A DNA stretch of 64,000 nucleotides from Paenibacillus sp. CC-CFT747 (GTDB lineage: Bacteria; Bacillota; Bacilli; Paenibacillales; NBRC-103111), in contig CP106741.1 of assembly GCA_030323305.1 (NCBI GenBank), positions 2,356,501 to 2,420,500 on the forward strand, given 5' to 3'. Of this stretch, positions 38,788 to 46,597 are shown piece after piece. How positions within the stretch are numbered: position 1 is the stretch's first letter; each line of letters starts with the position of its first letter. Under the pieces are notes generated by a model. That model was given only the letters and a program-made list of their open reading frames with translations. It was not told the DNA's origin and did no database searches. The position numbers were made by a program, and so were the translations under genes.

Positions 38788-40020
38788 GTGAAGAACCGGA
38801 TCATCGGGATTGCCGATATGCAGTCCTTCTATGTGAGTGTGGAGAAAGCGAAGCATCCGGAGTACCGGAATAAGCCGGCGGTGGTGGCGGGAGACCCGGA
38901 GCGGCGCTCGGGCATCATCCTGGCCGCCTGCCCCATCGCCAAGCGGTTCGGGGTGACCACGGCCGAGCCGCTGTGGGCGGCTTTGCAGAAATGCCCGGAT
39001 CTGGTTATTTTGCGGCCTCATATGCAGCTGTACATCGATGTTTCCCTGGAAATTACCGAAATCATCGAGCGGTACACCGATCAGGTGGAGCCTTACAGTT
39101 GCGATGAGATTTTTTGACGTGACGGGGAGCTTGAAGCGGTTCGGGCCGCCTCTCGAGATTGCGGCGGCGATCCAGCGGGACATCAACAGCAGCACGGGCA
39201 TCTATGCCCGGGTCTGCCTCGCCGAGAACAAGGTGATGAGCAAGGTGGGCCTCGACATCATCGCGAAGAAGGAGCCCGGCGGACTCTTTCACATGACCCG
39301 GGAGGATTGGGTGAAGCGGATTTACCCCGTTCCCGTTCGGGACATGTGGATGATCGGCTCGCGGATGAACAAGCATTTGAACCGGATGGGCATCTACACG
39401 ATCGGCGATCTCGCCCGCTCCCCCTGCCGCGGCTTACGAAGCGGTGGGGCGTGAACGGGGAGGTCATCTACCGCATCGCGAACGGCCTGGACGACTCGCC
39501 GGTCAGCCCGGACACCCATACGAACGGCCAATCCGCCATCGGCAACGGAATGGTGCTGCCCCGGGATTACCGGGAGGCGGGAGAGATCGAGGTGGTGCTG
39601 TATGAACTGTGCAGTCAGGTCTGCCGGCGGGCGCGGCAGAAGAGGGTGATGGGGCAGGTCGTCTCCGTCGGGGTTCAGGGGGCGGACTGGGACAACCCGA
39701 CGGGATTTTCCCGCCAGAAGAAGATCGAGGACCCGACGAATCTGTCGTCGGAGATGTTCAAGGCGGTAAAGGAGCTGTTTCACCGGCATTGGGACGGCCT
39801 GCCCGTACGCCGGGTGTCCGTCAACCTGTCCCAGCTGTCCGACGATTCGATCGTGCAGCTCTCCTTCTTCCAGGACAACGAGAAGCAGCTGAGGATCGAG
39901 CAGACGATGGACCGGATCAAGGACCGGTTCGGCGACATGGCCCTTCTGCGGGCGAGCTCCTTAACGGCGGCCGGCCAGGCGAAGGACCGGGCGGCGAAGA
40001 TCGGCGGCCATTACAAGTGA
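38788..40020 (+). CDS. Y-family error-prone DNA polymerase, UvrX/YqjW-like (two frameshifts)
   Basis: Translesion polymerase of the ImpB/MucB/SamB type. GTG 38788 is preferred over ATG 38782 because AGGAGG is only one base from the ATG but seven from the GTG. Palm motif IIGIADMQSFYVSVEKAKHP, then YSCDEIF...DVTGSL (normally SIDExFxDVTGS; the Cys at the usual Ile is noteworthy), little-finger region later (RRVSVNLSQLSDDSIVQLSFF). A T-run at about 39110 is two bases short (or one long), and a base is missing at about 39420 in ctccccctgcc. A LexA box upstream fits SOS induction. Confidence 0.9.
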
Positions 40021-40175
40021 CCATAAAAGGATGGAAGAAAGTCGGGGCGAATCCGTTTGCTCCGGGCTAGATCCAGACGGTATGGGAGTCACCATAGAGA
40101 AGGGGCTTTCCCGTTTATTCCATGCCCGGAAATGTGGTACGCTTAAGGGAAAGGAATAAAGGAGGCGGAGGCTGG

Positions 40176-40597
40176 ATGCTCATCAACATCAAGAACCGGC
40201 TGGACGAGCCGTCCATACAGGAGCTGCTGGCGTGCAGCGTTTTTCCCGACCCGGACCGGGTGGCGGAGACGATAGAGACCTACCGGCGGGATCCGGAACG
40301 GGAGCTGTATGGTCACGAGTCTGAAGGAGAGATTATCGGCCTGATCGGGTTCCGGCTGGAGAACGGCGGGACGCTGACGATCGACCACCTGGCGGTCCGA
40401 CCCGACTGCCGGGGGCGGGCTTTGGACGCGGACTCCTGCTCGAAACGCTGGAGCTTAAGGAACCGCGGGAGATGGTGGCGGAAACGGACGAGGAGGCGGT
40501 CGACTTCTACCGGAGCACCGGATTCATCGTCGTCAGCCTGGGAGAGAACTACCCGGGGGCGGAGAGGTTCCGCTGCATTTACCGGGCGGAGGAGTAG
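40176..40597 (+). CDS. GNAT-family N-acetyltransferase (one frameshift)
   Basis: About 140 residues. Start ATG 40176 after GGAGGCGGAGGCTGG. The GNAT core is GEIIGLIGFRLENGGTLTIDHLAVRPDCRGRGFGRGLLLETL, containing the acetyl-CoA pyrophosphate loop RGxGxG after repair of one base at about 40425. The later segment EMVAETDEEAVDFYRSTGFIVVSLGENYPGAERFRCIY is the conserved end of GCN5-type enzymes. The acceptor substrate is unknown. Confidence 0.82.
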
Positions 40598-40741
40598 AGA
40601 GGTTACGTATGAAGAAGAGCGGGCTGCCTGGCAGCCCGCTTTTTTATGGGATTTAGAGGGAATTCGTTTTTTTGACATGGACTTTACCTTCCATCCCGCA
40701 CTACAATGAAGGCATACGATACGGTCAGGAGGCGAAAAAGG

Positions 40742-41491
40742 ATGGACTTGCATTTCGAAACAAGAGGAGAGGGCAGCCCGCTTGTGCTTATTCACAGCCC
40801 GGGAGTGGATTCGCGGGAATGGCAGGAGATGGTGCCGAAGCTCGCATCCCGCTATCGGGTAATCACCTATGATCTAAGAGGCATGGGAGGCTCCCCGTCA
40901 CCCCAAGCCCCGGTGAATCCGCTGAAGGACCTGCATGACCTTCTGGAGCATCTGAGTCTGGAAAGCTGCTCCTTGGCCGGTCATTCGATGGGCGGCCAGC
41001 TGGCGACGGAATTTGCGCTCACATACCCCGACAAGGTGGATAAGCTGATCCTGCTCGCCCCGTCGTTAACCGGGTTTCCGTATTCGGAGGAGTTCACCGG
41101 CTGGATGGCGGGGATCAATTCGCTTGCTCCGGATGTTTCCCGGATGCTGGAGCTGTCCTTAAGCGGGCCTAATTACCGGGTGGTCATGGGGAGTCCTTAC
41201 CGGGAGCTCCTGGTCCTTATGCACCGGGACTACCTGACCAGGGTTTTTACCGAATGGAAGAGCTTCGAGGTGATCTGGCCGGAACCGCCTGCCATGGAGA
41301 GGCTGGAGGCGCTGAAGACGGATACGCTGTTTATTCACGGGACCGTGGAATGGGCGGACATGAACCGGGTAGCCGAGCAGTTCCGGAGGGTGCCGTCCGT
41401 GAGCTTCCGGGAGATCGAAGGAGCGGATCATATGCTGACCATGACGCATGCAGACCGGGTAGCGGACCATATGCTGGAGCATCTGGGGTAA
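40742..41491 (+). CDS. Alpha/beta hydrolase
   Basis: Intact 250-residue alpha/beta hydrolase. Oxyanion segment LIHSPGVDSREW, nucleophile elbow LAGHSMGGQLATEFAL (Ser of GHSMGG), acid in TLFIHGTVEWADMNRV and catalytic His in GADHMLTMTH. ATG 40742 is chosen because AGGAGG lies ten bases upstream; an in-frame ATG at 40706 lacks a ribosome site. Probably an esterase or C-C hydrolase; substrate unknown. Confidence 0.9.
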   Translation: MDLHFETRGEGSPLVLIHSPGVDSREWQEMVPKLASRYRVITYDLRGMGGSPSPQAPVNPLKDLHDLLEHLSLESCSLAGHSMGGQLATEFALTYPDKVDKLILLAPSLTGFPYSEEFTGWMAGINSLAPDVSRMLELSLSGPNYRVVMGSPYRELLVLMHRDYLTRVFTEWKSFEVIWPEPPAMERLEALKTDTLFIHGTVEWADMNRVAEQFRRVPSVSFREIEGADHMLTMTHADRVADHMLEHLG

Positions 41492-41629
41492 GGCCCATAG
41501 GGCAGGGGAGTGCCTTAAGAAAGTGGCAATTTGCCAGTAAAATAAGGCCCCCGTCGCGGCGGATGGACAACGAAGGCTGAGTCCGGCTGGCCTTCCGCCA
41601 TCCCATTCCCCGCTGCACTCCGTTATAGC

Positions 41630-42487
41630 TTAAACGGCCTTTTGGCCGGAACCGCCGAGCAAAAAGCGTTGGACCTGCCGGGCGACCGCGACCGGGTCAT
41701 GGGGGTTCTCCGGGGACAAATGCTCCAAACCGGGGAACTCAAGCATTTCGGCATGCGGCAGGGTAGTATGCAGCGTGCGGATGGTTTCGGGGACGAACGA
41801 CGGGCTTTTGCCTCCATAGGCAAGAAGGGTAGGGGCCGAAATCGCCCGGTAGCCCGCATAGGCTCCTTCCAAGCGCCGCACTTCCCGGTGCTCCCGTAAA
41901 TTTTGCGGAAGCAGCGTCTTCATTTCGCTCCAGCGTGCGCCGCGGACAAACAGACGCAGCATAAGCTTAGCGTACCACAGGGGAGCGGGGACAGAGGAGA
42001 GTGTCCCGCCCCGCGGACAAAGCTCGCAAAGGCTCCCCGGTCATCCTTGTTCCGGAGGGCCTTTTCGTAGCTGGCCAGCCAGTCCCAGGCACCGGGCTCG
42101 GATGTAAGAGACACGCCCGGTTCGTATACCGCGATTTTGCGGAACAAGCCGAGTGTACGCGCGGTTTCGAGCGCGACCAGCCCCCGTAGCTGTGCCCGAA
42201 CACATACTCCGCCCCGGTGGCCTGCTGTACCGCGGCGGTATCTTCAATTTCTTTGGCCATGCTGTAAGCTTCCCCTGCGGGCCGCTTCTTCCCCTCCCTC
42301 GCCGGTCGATCAGATGGACCCGATACGCCCCCGCCAATTCAGCGCCAAACCGGGTGCAATGCTCCGATGTGCTGAGCGCCCCATGAATAACGAGCACACC
42401 CGGCCCCTCCCCCAGGCTCTGATACCCGATCGTCGTTCCGTCCTTGGAAACAGCCGTTTCTGGCTTGAATACAGCCGGGTCCTTCAT
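41630..42487 (-). CDS. Alpha/beta hydrolase (three frameshifts)
   Basis: Divergent from the TetR gene at 42624. Start ATG 42485-42487. Parts in order: AVSKDGTTIGYQSLGEGPGVLVIHGALSTSEHCTRFGAELAGAYRVHLIDRRGRGRSGPQG, then AKEIEDTAAVQQATGAEYVFGHSYGG (nucleophile elbow GHSYGG), FRKIAVYEPGVSLTSEPGAWDWLASYEKALRNKDDRGAF, then VRRLEGAYAGYRAISAPTLLAYGGKSPSFV and the His in FPGLEHLSPENP. Three successive lost bases at about 42265, 42188 and 41995 explain the frames. It is probably the target of the adjacent TetR, because matching operators flank both starts. Confidence 0.83.
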
Positions 42488-42511
42488 GCGTATCCCTCTT
42501 TCCATTATTGA

Positions 42512-42529
42512 TTGAAATTTAATTCAATA
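42512..42529. promoter_or_regulatory. TetR operator site 1 (ATTGAA-N6-TTCAAT)
   Basis: Perfect inverted repeat with a six-base spacer, 25 bases upstream of the hydrolase start (minus strand). Confidence 0.7.
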
Positions 42530-42590
42530 ATAATCGCGTCGGCAAAATTGGTCAACTGGAGAATTGGCATTCCGGCGATCTTCCTTTACA

Positions 42591-42608
42591 ATTGAACTTA
42601 TATTCAAT
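42591..42608. promoter_or_regulatory. TetR operator site 2 (ATTGAA-N6-TTCAAT)
   Basis: The same half-sites and spacer as site 1, 16 bases upstream of the TetR start codon. It predicts autoregulation together with repression of the divergent hydrolase. Confidence 0.7.
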
Positions 42609-42623
42609 GCTAGGAGCCTGATT

Positions 42624-43217
42624 ATGCCAAAACAGAAGGAACAGTTCGAGGAAATGCGCCTGCAAACGATCCAGAAGCTCCAAAAGGCCGGGCTGAAGCT
42701 GTTCGCCCAAAAAGGCCTGGCGGCCACGAATATTAAAGAGATTGCTAAGGAAGCGCAGGTCAGCCTGGGGCTCCTCTACCATTACTATTCCTCCAAAGAA
42801 GAGCTGTATCTGTCCCTCGCCAACGAAGCGATGGAGAAATCCCGGCTGTTGGCGGAGCAAATGAATCAGCTGGAGGGAAGCGTGGGGAACAAGCTTTCTC
42901 TATTCGTGGAGGCTTTCCTTAACGGCGTTCAAAAAGAGGATGGAATCTACTACTTCATCATCATTTCACAGCTTTTTGAAACGGGAAACCCGGAAGCCGA
43001 CCGCCGGCTGCTGGATAAGAAGCGGCAGGCGATTGAGAATTTGGCCCGGCTCGTGAAACAGGGGCAAAAAGACGGCGAGTGCGTGGAGGGCGATCCCTTC
43101 CAGCTGGCCGCTGCCCTTATCTCCGCCACCCAAGGGATTGCTTCCTTCCGACTGATGTTCGGAGAGGGATTCGGGCTGCCGGACAAGAGCATTCTCCTGC
43201 GCATCTTAATGAAATGA
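42624..43217 (+). CDS. TetR-family transcriptional regulator
   Basis: Intact 197-residue TetR repressor starting at ATG 42624 (AGGAG seven bases upstream). Helix-turn-helix: KGLAATNIKEIAKEAQVSLGLLYHYYSSKEELYLSL (about residues 35-70). The C-terminal domain YYFIIISQLFETGNPEADRRLLDKKRQAIENLARLVKQGQKDG resembles TetR_C ligand domains. It is divergent from an alpha/beta hydrolase, and identical palindromes stand before both genes. Confidence 0.93.
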   Translation: MPKQKEQFEEMRLQTIQKLQKAGLKLFAQKGLAATNIKEIAKEAQVSLGLLYHYYSSKEELYLSLANEAMEKSRLLAEQMNQLEGSVGNKLSLFVEAFLNGVQKEDGIYYFIIISQLFETGNPEADRRLLDKKRQAIENLARLVKQGQKDGECVEGDPFQLAAALISATQGIASFRLMFGEGFGLPDKSILLRILMK

Positions 43218-43304
43218 CCGGCTGCCTCCAAGCGGGCCGCTTTCAAACGGGGAAGCATTTGTGATACGGTTAAGAGACACTGGAGCAGGCGGGAGGGATG
43301 GAAG

Positions 43305-43472
43305 GTGGAAGAGGAACGGAAGAATAGAGAAGCCCTCCTGGAAGCCAGGATTCTGGAACTGGAGGCCGAGAACGCCCGGCTGAAAAGGGAGCTGGCCCGG
43401 CTGCGTGAGCAGCGAAAATCGGCTTCCCAAGGAAGCATGTCAAGCCGGCTTAAGGATGCCTTGAGGGAATAG
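43305..43472 (+). CDS. Short coiled-coil (leucine-zipper-like) protein
   Basis: A 55-codon frame opening with GTG 43305, seven bases after GGGAGGG. The translation begins MEEERKNREALLEARILELE and continues AENARLKRELARLREQ with Leu/Ile at heptad spacing, then a basic tail ending LKDALRE. It ends 24 bases before the rhodanese gene on the same strand, so co-expression is likely. I do not recognise a family. It may act as a dimerising adaptor or DivIC/SlyX-like micro-protein. The good ribosome site and strict heptads argue that it is real. Confidence 0.6.
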   Translation: MEEERKNREALLEARILELEAENARLKRELARLREQRKSASQGSMSSRLKDALRE

Positions 43473-43495
43473 AAGCCATAAGGAGGAGTTCCACT

Positions 43496-43969
43496 ATGAG
43501 CGATCAGGACTACCGCACCGCATCGGAAGGACGGCCGGAGAAGTTGAAAGAATCGAAGGAGTCGAAGGCGAATAAAGAGGGCTCGTCCGTAGAGGCCTCT
43601 GAGGTACAAGAGCAGCGGACGTCGATAGAAGATCAAGCTCAAGCTCAAGCGGCTGAAAGCGTTACGGTCACGCCTCACGCGCTTCGGGAGCGGCTCGCCC
43701 AAGGCGAGGAGCTGTTCTTCCTCGACGTGCGGGATCCTGCCAAGTACGCCGCGGGCAGCTTTACCCACGAGAGCGGGAGGGCGATCAATCTTCCCTATGC
43801 CGTTATGCAGGAGGAGGCGGATGCTAGAACGGGCGCGGTAAGCTGGGAGGACAAGCTTCCCCGGAAGGGCGGGATCGTCACGGTCTGCACCACGGGAGGC
43901 AAAGCGGGAAAGGCTGCCGCTCTTCTTCGGAGCAAAGGCTTCGACGCCGTTTCGCTGGAGGGGGCCTGA
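43496..43969 (+). CDS. Rhodanese-like domain protein with charged N-terminal extension
   Basis: Start ATG 43496 after AAGGAGGAG. Residues 1-55 are a Lys/Glu/Ser/Gln-rich low-complexity extension; residues 58-158 are a single rhodanese domain with VTPHALRERLAQGEELFFLDVRDPAKYAAGSFTHESGRAINLP and active-site loop VCTTGGKAGKAA (catalytic Cys). As read it ends LEGA. One more G in the gagggggcc run at about 43957 would continue GGLTAWKAGRVKGDPLSI to a stop at 44014-44016, the usual rhodanese C-terminus, so the true end is probably 44016. Likely a sulfur or persulfide carrier. Confidence 0.82.
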   Translation: MSDQDYRTASEGRPEKLKESKESKANKEGSSVEASEVQEQRTSIEDQAQAQAAESVTVTPHALRERLAQGEELFFLDVRDPAKYAAGSFTHESGRAINLPYAVMQEEADARTGAVSWEDKLPRKGGIVTVCTTGGKAGKAAALLRSKGFDAVSLEGA

Positions 43970-44079
43970 CGGCCTGGAAGGCGGGGAGAGTGAAGGGTGA
44001 TCCCCTTTCCATTTGATTAACGGTACGTTTCTATGAGAAACTAATAGAAAGCGAATACATAAGGAGGCGGAACAGGGAC

Positions 44080-44997
44080 ATGAGAAAGATCAACCTGGGA
44101 ACGAGCGGGCTGGAAGTGCCGGTTGTAGCGGTCGGCTGCATGCGGATCAAGTCACTGGAGAAGAAGGAAACGGAGCGTTTTATCCGGACGGCCATGGAGG
44201 AAGGGGCCGACTTCTTCGATCACGCGGATATTTATGGAGGCGGCACCTGCGAGGAGCTGTTCGCGGACGCTATCAACATGAATACCGAGATTCGGGAGAA
44301 GATGATTCTTCAATCCAAGTGCGGCATCCGCAAAGGGATGTTCGATTTCTCCAAAGACTACATCCTCGAGTCGGTGGACGGCATTCTGGAGCGGCTGAAA
44401 ACCGATTACCTGGACGTGCTGCTGCTGCACCGTCCGGACGCCCTGGTCGAGCCGGAAGAGGTGGCGGAAGCATTCGACCGTCTGGAAAGCTCGGGCAAGG
44501 TCCGGCATTTCGGGGTCTCCAACCAGAACCCGATGCAGATTCAGCTGCTGAAGAAATTCGTGAAGCAGCCGATCGTCGCCAACCAGCTGCAGCTGAGCAT
44601 TACGAACGCGACCATGATCTCTAGCGGCATCAACGTCAACATGGGCAACGAGTCTGCTGTGAACCGCGATGGAAGCGTCCTGGATTTCTGCCGGCTTCAT
44701 GACATTACCATCCAGCCTTGGTCGCCGTTCCAATTCGGGTTCTTCGAAGGGGTATTCCTCGGCAGCGAGAAATTCCCGGAGCTGAATCAGAAGATTGACG
44801 AAATCGCCGCCAAGTATGACGTGACCAACACGACGATTGCCATGGCCTGGCTGCTCCGGCATCCGGCCAACATGCAGCCGGTAACGGGAACGACGGACAT
44901 CGGACGGCTGAAGGACTGCCTCAAAGCAAGCGAGATCCGCTTGACCCGCCAAGAGTGGTATGAAATCTACCGCGCGGCCGGCAACGTGCTTCCTTAA
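44080..44997 (+). CDS. Aldo/keto reductase (YdhF-like)
   Basis: Intact 305-residue NADPH-dependent aldo/keto reductase. Catalytic tetrad: Asp in ADFFDHADIYGGG with Tyr of DIYGG, Lys in MILQSKCGIR and His in VLLLHRPDAL. GKVRHFGVSN and the cofactor loop QPWSPFQFGFFEG follow. The end, PVTGTTDIGRLKDCLKASEIRLTRQEWYEIYRAAGNVLP, is typical of the YdhF subgroup. ATG 44080 follows AGGAGG, and a clean terminator follows the stop. Confidence 0.94.
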   Translation: MRKINLGTSGLEVPVVAVGCMRIKSLEKKETERFIRTAMEEGADFFDHADIYGGGTCEELFADAINMNTEIREKMILQSKCGIRKGMFDFSKDYILESVDGILERLKTDYLDVLLLHRPDALVEPEEVAEAFDRLESSGKVRHFGVSNQNPMQIQLLKKFVKQPIVANQLQLSITNATMISSGINVNMGNESAVNRDGSVLDFCRLHDITIQPWSPFQFGFFEGVFLGSEKFPELNQKIDEIAAKYDVTNTTIAMAWLLRHPANMQPVTGTTDIGRLKDCLKASEIRLTRQEWYEIYRAAGNVLP

Positions 44998-45018
44998 GGG
45001 ATCGGCTGGATAAGAAAA

Positions 45019-45047
45019 GAAAGGCACCTCGCGGGAGGTGCCTTTTT
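45019..45047 (+). terminator. Intrinsic terminator of the aldo/keto reductase gene
   Basis: AAAGGCACCTC pairs with GAGGTGCCTTT around a GCGG loop, with a T-run. Confidence 0.9.
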
Positions 45048-45251
45048 GCTGTGCCGGTGCTTAGCCGGTAACGGGGCCGGAGGGTAAGCCTTCGCAGGCG
45101 GGATAGGGGCAGGGGAGGAACCTCCTTGGCGGGATGGAACAGGCGTGTCTTCCCCGAGGCGAGGACGCCTGCCCAGCTTCTCTCCCATGGGGAAAGAGGA
45201 CCGGCGGAAACATCCGTTCCGTGTCCAACCGACCTGCCGAAGCCGGGAGGT

Positions 45252-46257
45252 TCAGCCGGAGCCATGGGCTTCTTCCCCATGGGAAGCCTTCCAGTCGGCC
45301 AGCAGCTCGCGCTCCCGTCCGGCCTCCAATCCGGCCTTCCACTCCGTGTCTGCCGGGCGGGAGGCCGACCAAGCCAGCGTGTCCCGGATGGTCGACGGGA
45401 GTCCCCGGATGGAGAGCCCTGCGTGGAAGGCCTTGGAGCTGTCGGCGCCGAACAGCCCGATCTGGCTGTCGGAGGGGATCCAGAGCGGGAGCTCGATCCA
45501 GACGCCTACCTCGCGATCCAGAAGGAATTCCTCGTTCACCCAGATAAAACGGGCATCCGAGCCGCTCACCCGGCGGCATTCCTCCACCACCCGTTCCATC
45601 GTGTACGTTCCGCCGCTCGCGTTATAGAGGCCGGTTTCCCCTCGGCGATCATGCGGAGGATCCAATCCGCGAGGTCCCGCACGTCGATGACCTGCACCTG
45701 CCGTTCGGGAGGGGCGGGCACCAGTACCTCCCTCCCTGGGCGATGCGGTGCGGCCAATACGTGAACCGGTCGGACGGATCTAACGGGCCGACGATGAGAC
45801 CGGGGCGGATGTGGAGCACCCTTCCCGGCATCGCCTCCTCCGCGGCCATCTCGCACAAGGCCTTCAGCGCCCCGTAATGGGCGGAGACGTCCTCGGAGCC
45901 GGGCTCCGTGAGCAGCGCCGGTGGGTCCTCCTCCCGGATGTTCTCCCGTTCGAGATCGGCGTAAGCGGAAAGGCTGGAGATGAAGGTATAGTGGTCGGTA
46001 AAATCGGCCAAAAGCCCGGCGGTCGCCCGTACCTGCCGCGGCACAAAGCCGGACGTATCGATAACGGCATCCCACCGGCGTCCCTTCAGCACATCCAGCC
46101 GCCCGTCACGGTCGCCGGTCAGGTGCTCCGCCTCCGGGAAGAGTCCGGGGTTCTCCAGCCCGCGGTTAAACAGCGTAACCTCGTGACCGGCCTTCAGGGC
46201 GGCTTCGGCCAGGTGCCTTCCGAGAAATTTGGTTCCTCCGAGAAGGAGAAGCTTCAT
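45252..46257 (-). CDS. NAD-dependent epimerase/dehydratase family protein (atypical SDR) (two frameshifts)
   Basis: Extended SDR protein of about 335 residues. Start ATG 46255-46257. The nucleotide-binding loop is LLLGGTKFLGRHLAEAAL (GGTxFxGxH), then LFNRGLENPGLF, VIDTSGFVPRQV, FISSLSAYADLERENIREED, HYGALKALCEMAAEEAM (YxxxK active site as YGALK) and ILHIRPGLIVGP-like VLHIRPGLIVGP. Bases are missing at about 45715 and about 45630; repair gives VLVPAPPERQVQVIDVRDLADWILRMIAEGETGLYNASGGTYTMERVVEEC. Substrate unknown; related proteins act on sugar nucleotides or aromatics. Confidence 0.88.
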
Positions 46258-46312
46258 GCGGGTACCCCCTTGTCTATAAGTTGGATGGACAGAGCCTTCG
46301 TATCGTTATATT

Positions 46313-46394
46313 CTAGTGTCTTGTCCGGCAGCGAATTGATTTTCATACGAATACGAAGGCTTATCGCCAACCAAGTTACCGGATAAGGCACTTG
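46313..46394 (-). repeat. Dispersed palindromic repeat, copy D (82 bp, inverted orientation)
   Basis: Read on the minus strand: CAAGTGCCTTATCCGG then TAACTTGGTTGGCGATAAG, ending CCGGACAAGACACTAG. The GGTAACTTGGTTGGCG core is identical to copy A. Lying between two divergent genes, its right end overlaps the candidate ade promoter. Confidence 0.78.
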
Positions 46395-46404
46395 ATGCTA
46401 AAAT
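46376..46404 (+). promoter_or_regulatory. Candidate promoter of the adenine deaminase gene, partly within repeat D
   Basis: TTACCG (46376-46381), 17-base spacer, TAAAAT (46399-46404). The -35 hexamer is repeat sequence. Confidence 0.45.
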
Positions 46405-46414
46405 AGAAGGATAC

Positions 46415-46597
46415 ATGCCTATGATCTCTTTACCCCATCTCCCCCGGGTTCTCCCAAACAACAGAGAGAAGGAGCCTGCGGGAGTAAGGACCGCGCCGTT
46501 TGGCGTCGGCCTTTTTCTGGAGGAGAGGGTTGAAAGGGACGGAAAGGGCAGAAGCTGTTTAAGAGGAAAGTTACCTAAAGAGGGGGACCATCCATGA
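46415..46597 (+). other. Possible leader ORF with embedded hairpin upstream of ade
   Basis: A 60-codon frame from ATG 46415 (weak AAGG site) whose TGA overlaps the ade ATG as ATGA. Within it, GGACCGCGCC (46482-46491 region) pairs with GGCGTCGGCC, followed by CTTTTT, a terminator-like hairpin in the leader. It could be an attenuation device or chance. I recognise no protein family. Confidence 0.3.

Noticed and set aside
41495-41565. Possible fifth degenerate copy of the palindromic repeat (GTGCCTTA ... ATAAGGCCCC)
   Set aside because: Only about eight bases of each end match, and the GGTAACTTGG core is absent. It may be a chance match or weak terminator.
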